Part shown: positions 10,640 through 20,562 of the stretch, piece by piece | Position numbering within the stretch: position 1 is the stretch's first letter | How the letters are laid out: each line of letters begins with the position of its first letter | Assembly (NCBI GenBank): GCA_031841125.1 | Contig: CM063110.1 | Location: 51,745,946 to 51,809,945, forward strand | From: Acanthococcus lagerstroemiae | Lineage: Eukaryota > Arthropoda > Insecta > Hemiptera > Eriococcidae | Reading direction: 5' to 3' | DNA length: 64,000 nucleotides | Translations under genes and position numbers: made by a program | The notes under the pieces: model-generated | The model's input: only the letters and a program-made list of their open reading frames with translations | What the model was told of the DNA's origin: nothing | Databases searched by the model: none

Positions 10640-10760
10640 AATAAGGGATATTGGTGTGGTGGGACGTATGGCGATGCACGCATGTCAAAGTGGCCCCTAA
10701 GACACCGCACCCCCAGCACCGAAAACTACCCTTTCGGGCATCGCATCAGTGCCGAGGGAA
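10640..10760 (+). repeat. Dispersed repeat D, copy 1
   Basis: The core GTGGGACGTATGGCGATGCACGCATG, then AAAGTGGCCCCTAAGACACCGCACCCCC, then GAAACTACCCTTTCGGGCATCGCATCAGTG is shared with copies at 19440-19600 (inverted) and 46222-46345. The three copies differ at scattered positions but keep the same order of blocks over about 110-120 bp. Source element unknown; it could be the conserved part of a retroposon. Confidence 0.75.
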
Positions 10761-11139
10761 AGAAGGGGTATTACCCTCACACACCGCCGTTTCTCTGCGC
10801 CCCTGAACTCTGAAAGATGTTTGTTGGGAGATGGCTCCGCCATCCCCTCTTCTGTTAATAAATTGCCTACATTTTTCAGATTTGACCACTGTAGATTTGA
10901 TTTTGTCGACTAACCAACACTGTCCGAATTAGTAAGCAAAAGAAAAAAATATTTGGAGGTTAACTATATATTTGATCTCTCTCTCTCTCTCCCCTTATTC
11001 TTCTTTTTCCTTTACCCCTAACGACAGCACACCCTTCCCATTCGCGGTTCCACTACCGTTGTCGTGTCCGTTCTCGCCCTTACTGCCGCCGCGTCCTAGT
11101 ATCACATTTCGGTATTCTTCTCGAACACGACGACGAGCT
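10761..11139. other. Spacer with (CT)n run
   Basis: A short (CT)n tract lies at about 10976-10991. Nothing else is recognisable between dispersed repeat D and the retrotransposon remnant. The last ~60 bases may still be the 3' end of that retrotransposon. Confidence 0.5.
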
Positions 11140-12646
11140 TCAGCTGCACAGCCGACCCTCTGATGGGGGAGCCTTTCCTACGTATGGGGAGTCCTCGTCG
11201 CTGGAGACCTGCTGCGTGGATTGCGTGAGCTGCGCGAATGCTATCCGTTGTCTCACGCGTTCGGCATCCTCCTTGGCCCGCATCACTGTGCCGGCGAATT
11301 GGATCATCGCGGACCAGTGCATCATTTCAACCATCGTCTCAGGAGTGATGTGGCGGCCGACTTACGCCTCGAGCGCTGCTCGTGCGTCGTTCCGCGCAGT
11401 GCAGCAAAAGATGGTATGCTGCGCGTCGTCGACCTTTGCTGGACAATGTGAGCACTGACCGGGTACCTTGTTCCAACGGTTGAGGTAACCATTAAAGCAC
11501 CATTGAGCATTTGCATAAGGTGGTACGCCAGCTCACCGTGCCGCCGCGAAAGCCATGCATCGAGGTCGTGTACTAGCCTCAATGTCCAGCGGCCATGGGT
11601 GGTCTCTGGGAGGCGAGCCGTCCACTCTTAAACTGTTTGCCTCCAAACTTCTCTCTTAATCTTCTCCTTTACTCCTTTCTTTTTTCTATCAGCTGGTCGG
11701 AGATTCCGGAAGCGCTGATAAAGAGTAACGCTCTCCCTGGTCAGCTGATAAATAGGTGGCATTCGAGCTAGTACAAGAGCCGCCTCATACGAGGCGATTC
11801 TATGCGCCGGTTACGCGTAGTGCCGTAGCCCGCTGGACCCTTCCTATGTTTTCTCTGTTCTCGCGAATGCGACGACAGGTGCCCAATTGGGAACCCCATA
11901 GAGAAAAACCGAGTGGATTACTATCGAATACATGTCTCCTTCGACTCTCACTCTGCATGAACTGAGGCAACGCTCTCAGTGTCCGCTCTGCTTTCTCTGC
12001 CGTGGTTTCCAACACAGCTCGTTGTCCACCGTCATTCCCAAGTATGCCATCCGGAGCTGTAGGGATACCGGTTCACCCAGTAACGTTAGGTCAAATGGCC
12101 GTGGCGTGCTCCCTTTCCGCCTGTGGAAAAGGACGACTTCTGTCTTCTGGACAGTCACCTCTAAGCCGTTTGCCTGCATCCAGCGAGACACCATATCGAT
12201 GCTGAGTATGGACCTGCTGCGATCTTCCTGCTCCGACCTCTCCTCTACTAGGAGAAGGGTGTCGTCGGCAAGGCAAATGGCCTGGGCTCCTCTCGAAAAT
12301 GTGAGCCGCAGAACCCTGTCAATGACATGTTCCACAGTAGGGTCTAAAGACCGATCCCTGAGGTACATCCGCCGAGATAATCTTCTAGACCTGGCGACCT
12401 TCTGCGTCTATATACGCTATCGTTCTGTCTGCCAGGTGGCTCCTTAATGATCGCTCGTAGGTACCCGGGAGATCCCATTCGTCCATCGCTTTCAGGATAC
12501 ACTTCCAAGGCAGTGTATTGAAAGCGTTCCTCACATCGAGACTAACGGCTACGCATAAACTATCTTTGCTGCATACAGTGTTGATGATCTTTTGCAGATA
12601 GAACACCGCGTCACTGGTCGACCGACCCGCTCGAAATCCATATTGG
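11140..12646 (-). pseudogene. R1-clade non-LTR retrotransposon remnant (RT to C-terminal zinc-finger region)
   Basis: Read on the minus strand from 12646: QYGFRAGRSTSDAVFYLQK, then VSLDVRNAFNTLPW (catalytic Asp of RT block A), VPQGSVF (block B, in another frame, about 12365), AICLADDTLLLV (the catalytic ADD box) and MVSRWMQANGLEVTVQKTEVV. After the thumb come RATALRVTGAYR and RRHGELAYHL. Then, in yet another frame, CSHCPAKVDDAQHTIFCC appears, the CCHC-like zinc motif typical of the R1-clade C terminus. Several frameshifts and stops mean it is dead. The 5' part (endonuclease, ORF1) is missing and the remnant stops at a CT microsatellite. The clade call rests on motif order and wording known for R1/TRAS-like elements. 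It is GC-richer than its surroundings, as expected for a transposed copy. Confidence 0.9.
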
Positions 12647-12651
12647 GCTCT

Positions 12652-12691
<40 letters not shown>

Positions 12692-12715
12692 GTCTCGTCT
12701 CGTCTCTCTTCTCAC
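12647..12715 (+). repeat. (CT)n/(TCTCG)n microsatellite
   Basis: Almost pure TC dinucleotides, turning into TCTCG pentamers near 12690-12708. It abuts the broken 5' side of the R1-like remnant. Confidence 0.95.
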
Positions 12716-12879
12716 TCATCAAATTTGTTCAACTCATTCTGGATTCACAACCAAAAGACAATTTTCGGAAAATGATTATTAACCTTCATCGCAGCATCAT
12801 TCAATTTCTATGATTAAAGGACAGGGGAGTAGGGAATAGCCTTTACCACTTGTTTAGCCTCTTCAGTATTCGTTTATGA

Positions 12880-13590
12880 TCATTCAAGCTTGTGTAAGAC
12901 TCCCAAGGCTTCTAGAAACTTGTTTCTGACACTTTAAGTCTTTTTAAGACTTTTTACGACTTTTTATGACTGTTCCAACTTGATTGAAGTTATGCTATAC
13001 ATCATGGAAACTTTTTGAACTCATCCGTACTACTTACTTGTTTGAGACTCTTCAAAATTTGTGTTAGACTCTTGAGACTCTTGAAAACTATATAAAATCT
13101 TTTCATCTTCAGGGTTTTTAAGACTCTGTAAGGCTCTTACTCTGAACTCTTGGCTGTTCAAGACTTTCTGAGGGTGAATACCTCTCCCAGATTTTATGAC
13201 TTATCAAAACTTGATCGAGGCTTTGTAATATTCTTCCATGTTTACTCAAAACACTTCAAACTTGTGTAGGTCTCCTTATGATCTTGATAACCTTGTTCAA
13301 GATTGGTTTAAGACTCTCTGTACCTGCTCCAGACGTGATTAGAACTCTTCAAAACTTGATCAAGACTTTCTAAACTTGTAAAAACGCTTGAAGATCTTTG
13401 AAAACTCGTCCAAAAAATCCTGGAAAATAGTTCATGACTCTATAGGACTCTTTCAGACATGTCTGAGACTCGCTAAGACTCCTCAAAATTTGTTTAAGAC
13501 ATTCAAGACTTTTTCATACTTGTTGAAGAATTCTTGAGATCTTGTAAAACTCATGCAGGCTTGTTTGAGATTTTGTGAGACCATTTCTGA
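12880..13590 (+). repeat. Degenerate AAGACTCTT-rich repeat field
   Basis: Motifs such as TTTAAGACTTTT, AGACTCTTCAAAACTTG and TGAGACTCGCTAAGACTC recur every 20-30 bases for about 700 bp without a fixed unit. They are the complement style of the AGTCTTAA-rich field at 14840-17770. No coding potential. Confidence 0.65.
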
Positions 13591-13599
13591 GGGAACCAG

Positions 13600-14839
13600 G
13601 CTGGCCTATTCCACCGTTGGTTCGGAGGGTCGGAATCTTAGTCATAGCGGCCTAGAAATCGTGATAGTAAATCACTTCTGAGTACTGAGCTGGATGAGAC
13701 GGCGTGAAAAATGCATCCGTTCGGTGATTTGACATCGGGTATTTTTTTAATTCCGTATTCCATGCAGCAGACGACTAGACGTTAGGTTACCTTCAAACAG
13801 AGCCTAGAGACTAATGACAAAACGGATACGTCGTTTAGGATAATTGAGTGGTTTTCAAGATGCTGAACAGACAAATGAATGAACGAAAATATGAATTATC
13901 GATCTAAACGTGCTTTCGTCTTTTTTTTTTTTTAATTAAAGATGTTCTTACGAAAGTAGGAGTAAAGCGTCTACCGAGCATGTTCGAAAGATGAATAGTT
14001 GAGCTCGTGATTGGTAACGAAAATACACGTCATGTTTCTGGACCATTATTATACGAGTATGATGTTTGAAAATAGCTCATATTTTTACCGTGTATAAAGT
14101 TCACAGCGGCGGTTCATTGAAATGGCCTTTGAAGTAATGCCCAGTATTTCTCGAATCAGAATATTCGTTTGGCGAATATAATTAATTCGGAGCAGTTAAT
14201 TTATTTTGAACTGCGAAAAAATTTCGCTCGAAGTTTTGTCGGAACGGGGAAAAAATATCGACAAATTTCTGGCAGGGTTCACGATTTGAAATTCAAGCGA
14301 GAAGAATAAAACAGCGGACGGAAGAATTATTTTTCAATTAAAATGATTAAGCTGGAAAAAAAAAAAAAAAAAAAAAAACTTTCTCGAATTCGACTCATTT
14401 TTGGGTAAAAATAAGTTTACAAAAGAAGCTAAGTTCCTACAAAGTTTTTAATTTTAATTATTTTTCGCTCGAGAGACTGCTTTGTATTTTAATGATTACG
14501 AAAAATTTTCGGGCTATTTTCGACTTCTCGTGGCGCATAATATTTAGACCTTATCTGCCGAGTTGCAACTTCCTCTAATTTTATTCATTATACAAACCTA
14601 TAATACAAATGTCAGTTTAATTTGTCCTTTGGTTCGTGAAAATCAGCAAATTATTTTTTTCATTTTTTAAAAAGCTGATTCACTATAATTAAATGTTGTA
14701 TAGCTAAGTAGTTATCTAATTATGAGAAATAACTCGGAGATACCAATGTCTCGTAATACATCGACACAGAATGCAATCATATGTATATCAGTTGATCAGA
14801 GCTGCAGCCAAGTTACCGGGGAGGGGTTGAGAACTAGAC
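13600..14839. other. Unannotated AT-rich DNA with homopolymer runs
   Basis: Contains a T run near 13919-13933 and a 23-base A run at 14356-14378. No gene or element recognised. Confidence 0.55.
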
Positions 14840-15071
14840 AAGAATATAAAATAAGTCTCAGTCTTAAGGAATCTAACTGAGTCGAAAGACGATCTTATGA
14901 TGTCGTAACATAGTTTTGTGGAGTCCTACCAAACTTTAAAGCAGTCGTAAGGGATCTGAACGAGCCTTAATAAGGTTTTCCACCCTCTAAAGAAGTCCGA
15001 ATGCATTTTGAAGAACCTTAATAGTCTTACATCGTCAAAAATAGTTTTATGACTACAATCATAACAACGTC

Positions 15072-15347
15072 CAGTGGCGCAAAAAGAAATTTTCCGCCTA
15101 AGGACAATGAATGTTTGCCACTGCTACCCCTACCCCATTAAAAATTTAGTTTTGTAATTTTGTAAATTTAAAAAAAAGAAATCTAGTGAATAAAAATTCA
15201 CTTTAAAAAAAAACAACGTTGAAAAAATTATGTTTGGTTAATTTTCCCGATTGAATAAAAAATTGCGGTTCTGAAGTTTTTCAGCCTTTCGGAAAAAGTG
15301 CCGCCTGGAGACGTGTTACCCTTGTCTCTTCCCTAGTTGCGCTGCTG
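15072..15347. mobile_element. hAT-like MITE, 276 bp
   Basis: The left end CAGTGGCGCAA and the complement of the right end, CAGCAGCGCAA, match at 9 of 11 positions. Internal sequence next to both ends carries CCGCCT. The flanking octamers ACAACGTC and ACAAAGCC agree at only 5 of 8 positions, so the TSD is weak. It sits within the AGTCTTAA-rich field, which continues on both sides. No coding capacity. Confidence 0.55.
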
Positions 15348-15639
15348 ACAAAGCCTATGAGTTTTGATTCTTAAAACAACTTCAACGAGTCTTAACATTG
15401 TCCTAAATGATCTCAATACAGTTTCAGCTTGCGTTAACCTTGTCCTAAAGGAGCCTTAACGAGTCATAACGTTACAACCCTGAAAGTGTTTTTCACATTT
15501 ATGAATCTTATCGAGTTTTGATACAGCCTATTTACAAAGTCTTATCGAGTCTTAATCAAATTTGAAGTAGTCTTCATGTGCCTGAAGCATTAAAGAGGTA
15601 TGATAAGTTTTGAAAAATTTTGAGAGAACTTGATGAGTA

Positions 15640-17426
15640 TTCTCAATCAGGGGCGCAACCAGAATTTTTTTGTCGGGGGGGAGGCGCTAGAATTTAGAAA
15701 AGTTATCTCCCTCCTTAAATTTTGATGCTCTTGCTATGTAAACTTATTGAATATTCCTTACTACATATTAACTAAATATTATTAGGTGGTAAAGGGGGGG
15801 GGGCGGAAGAAAAAACAAAAAACTAACAAACAATGTCACTTTAATATTCTCAGTTTCTGGAGATTGACCCACAGTTCGAAGTAAAACGAGAGTGGTTCCG
15901 AACTAAAAGACAAAGAAGAATCCTTTTCCCCCACCTCGCAAAAAATAGCTCTGAACCGATTTATACCATCAACCACAAACGATAGCATAAACACCATAGA
16001 AGGCGGTGGAAGGAGGAAGGGAGAAGGATGAAAAATCAATCTACTCCTTTTTAAAATGTGGAAGGAAAATTATTTCTAGGCCCTGTTATATTATGTATTA
16101 GGAAAAATTACGACATTTGGCTGAAAAAGTCATAAAAATTTCCTCAAGTTTTCATTTTTAATGCGAAAATTATTCTAAAAAACAGTCTTCGTGAGTCGAA
16201 TATTTTGACTTTGTTCTCCTCTTAAAAGAACAGGATTCTGCGCACGTAACAAAACATAAAAATCTGAAATTTCAAAATTAAATAAAACCTACGGTAGGGT
16301 CCATTAAACCCCCCAAGACAGGAAGCAGGCGCCGCGAGGGCAGAAGCCTGTAACTTATCGTCCATCTAGTTCAAGGAACTGCCGGGGCAAAAAAGTAAAA
16401 AAGGGTTAAAGGATGGAAGGAAGGGTAAGGCCCCTTACAAATTTTACACTACCTACAATTGTCAAGATCTTGTGGGCGAACCCAGGTTATACGAACTTGA
16501 AAAAGCACTGGAGAGGATAAAGTGGGATGTGATTGAATTATCAGAAATACGAAGGGAAGGGGAGAAAATGATAGAAAGGGAGAATGGAAATCTTCTATAC
16601 TATTTTGGACAAATTAGGAGCCATAGAAGTGTGGGCTTTTATGTGAACAGAAAATGAGGTTCAAAAATAGTCATGATGAAAGGGGTTTCAGAGAGGATTG
16701 CCGTATTGAAACTAGATATGGGGAAAGGGAAACTGCTATCAATAATTCAGGTGTATGCGCCTACCAATGTGGCTGGCAGAGGATTTTTTCAAGTTGGTGG
16801 AAGAAACAATAATTAGTGAGAGGGGATATCACACAATAGCCGTGGGAGACTGGAATGCAAGGAATGTCAACCCACTGAACTGAATTGACACCATGAAGAG
16901 CCTTGATTTCGATTCTCGTCTCAGAAGTAACACTCAAGAAGAAACACTTTTTTCGTGATGCTCCAAAGTAACGCTCAAGAAGTAACGGTTTTTTTTTCGT
17001 TTATGTGCGAAAGCAAAGACAGAAATGTCAAAAAAAAAAAAAACTTGAACAGGGGTGAAAGCTCGATTTGGTATCTACCTGTCAGTAGCGTAGCCAGGAT
17101 TTTCCCAAGGGAGGGGGGGGGAGTAAGATTGAAGTTAAGGTATTTTCTTTAAAATTGCCGATATTAGAGGACATTTTATAAAAAATGAAGGTAAAATTAT
17201 TACTTCAAATTTTTTTTATCGAAAAAACGTCTTCTAAAGGCGCAAATTTGCTCATTTTGCATATTTTACATTCAATTTCAGGTGCCTTGGGCGAGGCATT
17301 CACCCCCTTCGCCCCCTTTTTTTGTTTCAAAATTGATTTTGAAAAAATCTCGAAGAATTTTTTTGGGGGAGAGTGGGCTATAGCCTCCTAGCCCCTCTCC
17401 CCCTTGGTTGCACTCTTGTTCTTAAT
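15640..17426. mobile_element. hAT-like element (15648-17418) with 8-bp TSD
   Basis: The left end CAGGGGCGCAACCAG and the complement of the right end, CAAGAGTGCAACCAA, match at 10 of 15 positions, including GCAACCA. The flanking octamers are TTCTCAAT (15640-15647) and TTCTTAAT (17419-17426), 7 of 8 identical. Just inside both ends is a G/C-rich stretch (GGGGGGGAGG left, CCCCTCTCCCCC right). The 1771-bp interior holds a non-LTR endonuclease fragment and, at 17083, CAGTAGCGTAGCCAGG, which looks like the end of a second MITE family. No hAT transposase was found, so it is non-autonomous. Confidence 0.72.
16450..16880 (+). pseudogene. Non-LTR retrotransposon endonuclease (APE-type) fragment
   Basis: The reading from 16466 gives GEPRLYELEKALERIKWDVI then ELSEIRREGE, the start of the exonuclease/endonuclease/phosphatase fold (the E of SEIR is the metal-binding Glu). 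Then come LYYFGQ, SVGFYVNRK, VSERIAVLKLD and LLSIIQVYAPT. Past a frameshift in the T run near 16785 comes FFKLVEETIISERGYHTIAV-GDWNA, the GDxNA catalytic motif. A TGA at 16655-16657 and the frameshift break it. Motif wording is closest to RTE/CR1-style elements with a stand-alone APE domain, but I cannot place the clade with confidence. No reverse transcriptase follows. It lies inside the hAT-like element at 15648-17418. Confidence 0.85.
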
Positions 17427-17840
17427 GTAGTCATTAGGTCTTAAGGGATCGTGATACAATCTTAAAGAGACTTAAAATAGACGAGTTCGAGAAGTCTTAC
17501 TCCAACCTTAAAGAATCTGTAATCATCTTGAAGTATCCAGATAATCTTCAACCGTTTTAATTTACGTTTGCGTGCCTATGTTATGTAGAGTCCTAAAAAC
17601 CTTGATGCAGTGTTAAAAGGTATTGATGAGTCTTAATGAGATTTGACGTATTTATAAAGAGTTTTAACGAGTTTTAAAGTAATCTGAAGTACATAGTCTG
17701 AACGAGTCCTAATACGGTCTCAAAAAGAGTCTTGATACAAGAAACTAAGGAAACGTTCGAGTCTTTATTAAATTTCATACGAGTTTCTATAGCGTAGGGA
17801 ATATTTTCGATATTTCCAAAAAGGCAGGTAACTCCACTTA

Positions 17841-17963
17841 TAGGGTGTGCCAATTAACTTTTTCTTCTTCTGCAGTCCAGTGCGCTTTCGGCTGTTATGC
17901 CATCATCAGTGGAGGACCCTCCAATGATGATACAGAAGAAGAAAAAATGAATTGGCAACCCTA
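17841..17963. mobile_element. Palindromic MITE (17843-17961) with TA target duplication
   Basis: The left GGGTGTGCCAATTAAC plus TTTTTCTTCTTCTG is mirrored by CAGAAGAAGAAAAAATG plus AATTGGCAACCC at the right. TA lies on both sides. 119 bp long, with a smaller internal palindrome (CATCATCAGTGGAGG...CCTCCAATGATGATG). TA duplication and length suggest a Tc1/mariner-mobilised MITE. Confidence 0.75.
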
Positions 17964-18063
17964 CAAATGGAATATACCAAGTTCACTCACACTCCGAAAT
18001 GGACACGAAAAAATAAATAAAAAATACAAATACAAAGTATATTTCTGATGGCTAAGTGAATGT

Positions 18064-18880
18064 TTTTCACTCCAAAAATGTTTCATCCACTTCACAGGTA
18101 TGATGTCCGTTATGAAAATATAAAATTACAGCTGAATGGCGGGGACCATCTTCTTATTTCTATTTCAGTTATAAAGTATAGGTAAGAAATGTGCATATCT
18201 GAGAGCAAAATTCCCATTTTTATATTACAGGTCAAAGACTCTGATTATTCTTGTGTACGAATTTATCAACTTACGTATATCGGTACGTAAGTTACGTATT
18301 ACTTATATCTAGTTGAACCTGTGGTTCAAAGACCTCCCTCCGTTTCGGTTCCACAGTTTTCAGAAAAAATCATCCGGATTCGTGTAATACAAGGAGGAAC
18401 GGAACGGCTGTCAGTCAGAAATTTTATGATACGAGAGAGAATTTTTTCTTGAAATACCTACATGCATGCATGATGATCATAAATTTCCGATTTAATGTGC
18501 GCGTAATGAATGCAGTAATGACCTACTTTAGCAGGCTGCATTAACACGTATTGTATACAATTTTACGTGTTATTACCACGAAACTTTGACGGACAAGAAT
18601 TTACGTCACGTGAGTGCATAAATATACGTAACTATACAGTCACTGTAACACCAAAATATATTCTTGAACTTTTTCAGCATCGTGGCTTTTACGGGGTTAT
18701 GCGTAAAGTGAACGAGCGAATGAATCAACACAGGGGTTGCAGAATTTGGAGATGTACATATTCTTGCAGAATCGCGCTTGTTGCAAAAATCCGAGCCCTC
18801 CAAAATAGCCCGAATCGGGGAGGAAGGAAGGAATCACTCCTTTACTTCCCTCTGTAGTCAGGTCTGCACCATCTCCTTCA
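18064..18880. other. Unannotated AT-rich DNA
   Basis: Nothing recognisable apart from a small ACGTAAGTTACGTATTAC local repeat near 18282. A 96-codon ORF (18567-18857) has no motif and is near chance length. Confidence 0.5.
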
Positions 18881-18881
18881 T

Positions 18882-19029
18882 CGGTGGTGTATCCAAGAAG
18901 AGGAGGGTTGAATCACTCTTTGCGAATTCGTCAAATAGTTGTTTTTGTACTTTTAGCACACCTTAAACACCCCTCCCTTTTCGGTCAAAAATAGATGCCC
19001 CCTCTTATACTAGGCTGGCTATGCCCCGG
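18882..19029 (-). mobile_element. MITE family M copy
   Basis: Left CGGTGGTGTATCCAAGAAGAGG; middle TTCGTCAAATA and TTTTAGCACACCTTAAACACCCC; right TAGGCTGGCTATGCC. The same block order is seen in the two copies at 60622-61042 (opposite orientation) and at 45335-45478. No TSD assigned. Confidence 0.6.
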
Positions 19030-19439
19030 ACCAGGATTCTTCTATAGGGATGGATTTCATGGTATTGACTTCTAAAAGTGATAAAAATATATCGTTTGCA
19101 AGCAAAACGAGTAAAATTACTTCAATTTTTCGGAGAATTTCCTTGCAAAAATTTATTTTAGTTGATCAAGAGGGATTAGCCCTCAAATCCTCCTTACCCT
19201 ACCCTCCCTCCCTTTAAAACAGGCTATGGTCTTAACAATGTTTGAACGAATTAGAATGAATTTTAAAAGAGCCCGAAAGAGTTGAACTATGTCACTAATT
19301 ATACTCGGGAGACAGCGGAAGCAAACATTTCTTCTTCTTTTTACTTTATTTGTTTTTTCTCTGTTAATAGAGGTACAAGTTATTTTGGTCCAGAACCCGC
19401 ATTAGCTTCTAATGTCACGAAGGAGGCGGCAGTGGCCTA

Positions 19440-19600
19440 GGAAGCTTTTAGGTGTGGGCATATTGGGGTCACTGACGCGATACTCGAAAGGGTAGTTCCT
19501 GTGCCCGGGGGTGCGGTGTCATAGGGGCCACTTTGGCATGCGTGCATCGCCATATGTCCCACCACACCATATTGGCTCTCAAGCTCTTCAGAATCCAAAT
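19440..19600 (-). repeat. Dispersed repeat D, copy 2 (inverted)
   Basis: On the minus strand this reads GTGGTGGGACATATGGCGATGCACGCATGCCAAAGTGGCCCC and then AACTACCCTTTCGAGTATCGCGTCAGTG, matching copies at 10640 and 46222. A 105-codon ORF crosses it on the minus strand but the reading frame is not conserved among copies. Confidence 0.75.
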
Positions 19601-19899
19601 GATCAACTGTCGGCTGGTTCCATTGGGGCGCAGCACAGAGCTGTACAGCTGGGAAGAAAAGAGTGGCACAACTCTCCAACTCCGAGTTCTGCAAGTGAGG
19701 TGGCACTTGACTGTCAGTATAATGTTTTCTGTTTACAAACTCGTATCTACGCACAGATAATTTCAGTTTTCGTACCTCTTAAAGCCTAGTCCCCGATATA
19801 AAAGTCTATATGGCCCACGATGTAAATTGATGGAGGATTGCTGACGTCGATGATAAATATGGAAGGTCATCGAGATTTCTATCTGGCATTGATGGGCAT

Positions 19900-20330
19900 C
19901 CTTCATTTATCTTATATTACAGATATAGAGACAGACAGACGAAGAAGAAGGCTGCTAAACGAGACGACAAAAAGACAGATCTACAAAAAGAACTATAAAC
20001 AGACAAATACATAGGTACACAAACTTGATACTTTTTCTTCTAAGTGTCTGTCTTGCTACTTCTTCTGACACATATTAAAGCTAGGTCTCGAATAGGCACT
20101 GATAAGTGTTCAAGCTCATATACACAGGTAGATAGACGGATAAGAAGACAGGCAAACAGAAAGATACAGACGTACAAATTTGAGACTTTGTACAGTGTCT
20201 TATGTCAGAGTTCCTAAGACGGACTTGTTCAATTAAAAAGGCAAGGACGATGCTGACACGACCGACAAATTGGTAGACAAAACTTTGCGATAAAAATGCA
20301 GGGTTACAGAGAATCGAGACAGATATGCTA
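19900..20330 (+). repeat. Degenerate GACAGACA-type simple repeat region
   Basis: Purine-rich tetranucleotide-like phrases (AGAGACAGACAGACGAAGAAG, AAACAGACAAATACATAGGTACACAAAC, ACGGATAAGAAGACAGGCAAACAGAAAGATACAGACG) recur irregularly. No coding content. A similar style appears at 42770-43030. Confidence 0.5.
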
Positions 20331-20562
20331 ACTAAACAAGTTCTTTTTTTTTTGTACGATGGAACTTGAAGTTAGGTCTTCAGTTTTAAGAGAAGAAATG
20401 ACCTTGGGGCAGTACCTGTCACAGAAAGCCCCTCCATGTGAAAAGTTTCAGGTTTTCCTTGTTTCAAGCTAATTGTTTTCAAGAAAGAGTAAAATGATGA
20501 TGAAAAACTGACAATGAAGTGGCATTTTTCTCTTCTTTTTCGCCATTCTGCTTTCCTGTTTT

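Larger units (their letters stand above)
14840..17770 (+). repeat. Degenerate AGTCTTAA-rich field (interrupted)
   Basis: Phrases of the type AACGAGTCTTAA, GAGTCCTAA and CAGTCTTAA recur at irregular 20-30 base steps in 14840-15070, 15350-15640 and 17420-17770. The two intervening blocks are inserted elements (15072-15347 and 15648-17418). Removing them rejoins the field. Similar but smaller patches are at 19230-19290, 52480-52800 and 59340-59520. Confidence 0.6.

Noticed and set aside
17083..17418. Separate MITE starting CAGTAGCGTAGCCAGG and sharing the right end of the larger element
   Set aside because: The left flank CTACCTGT does not match the right flank TTCTTAAT, whereas the larger 15648-17418 element has a 7/8 match.
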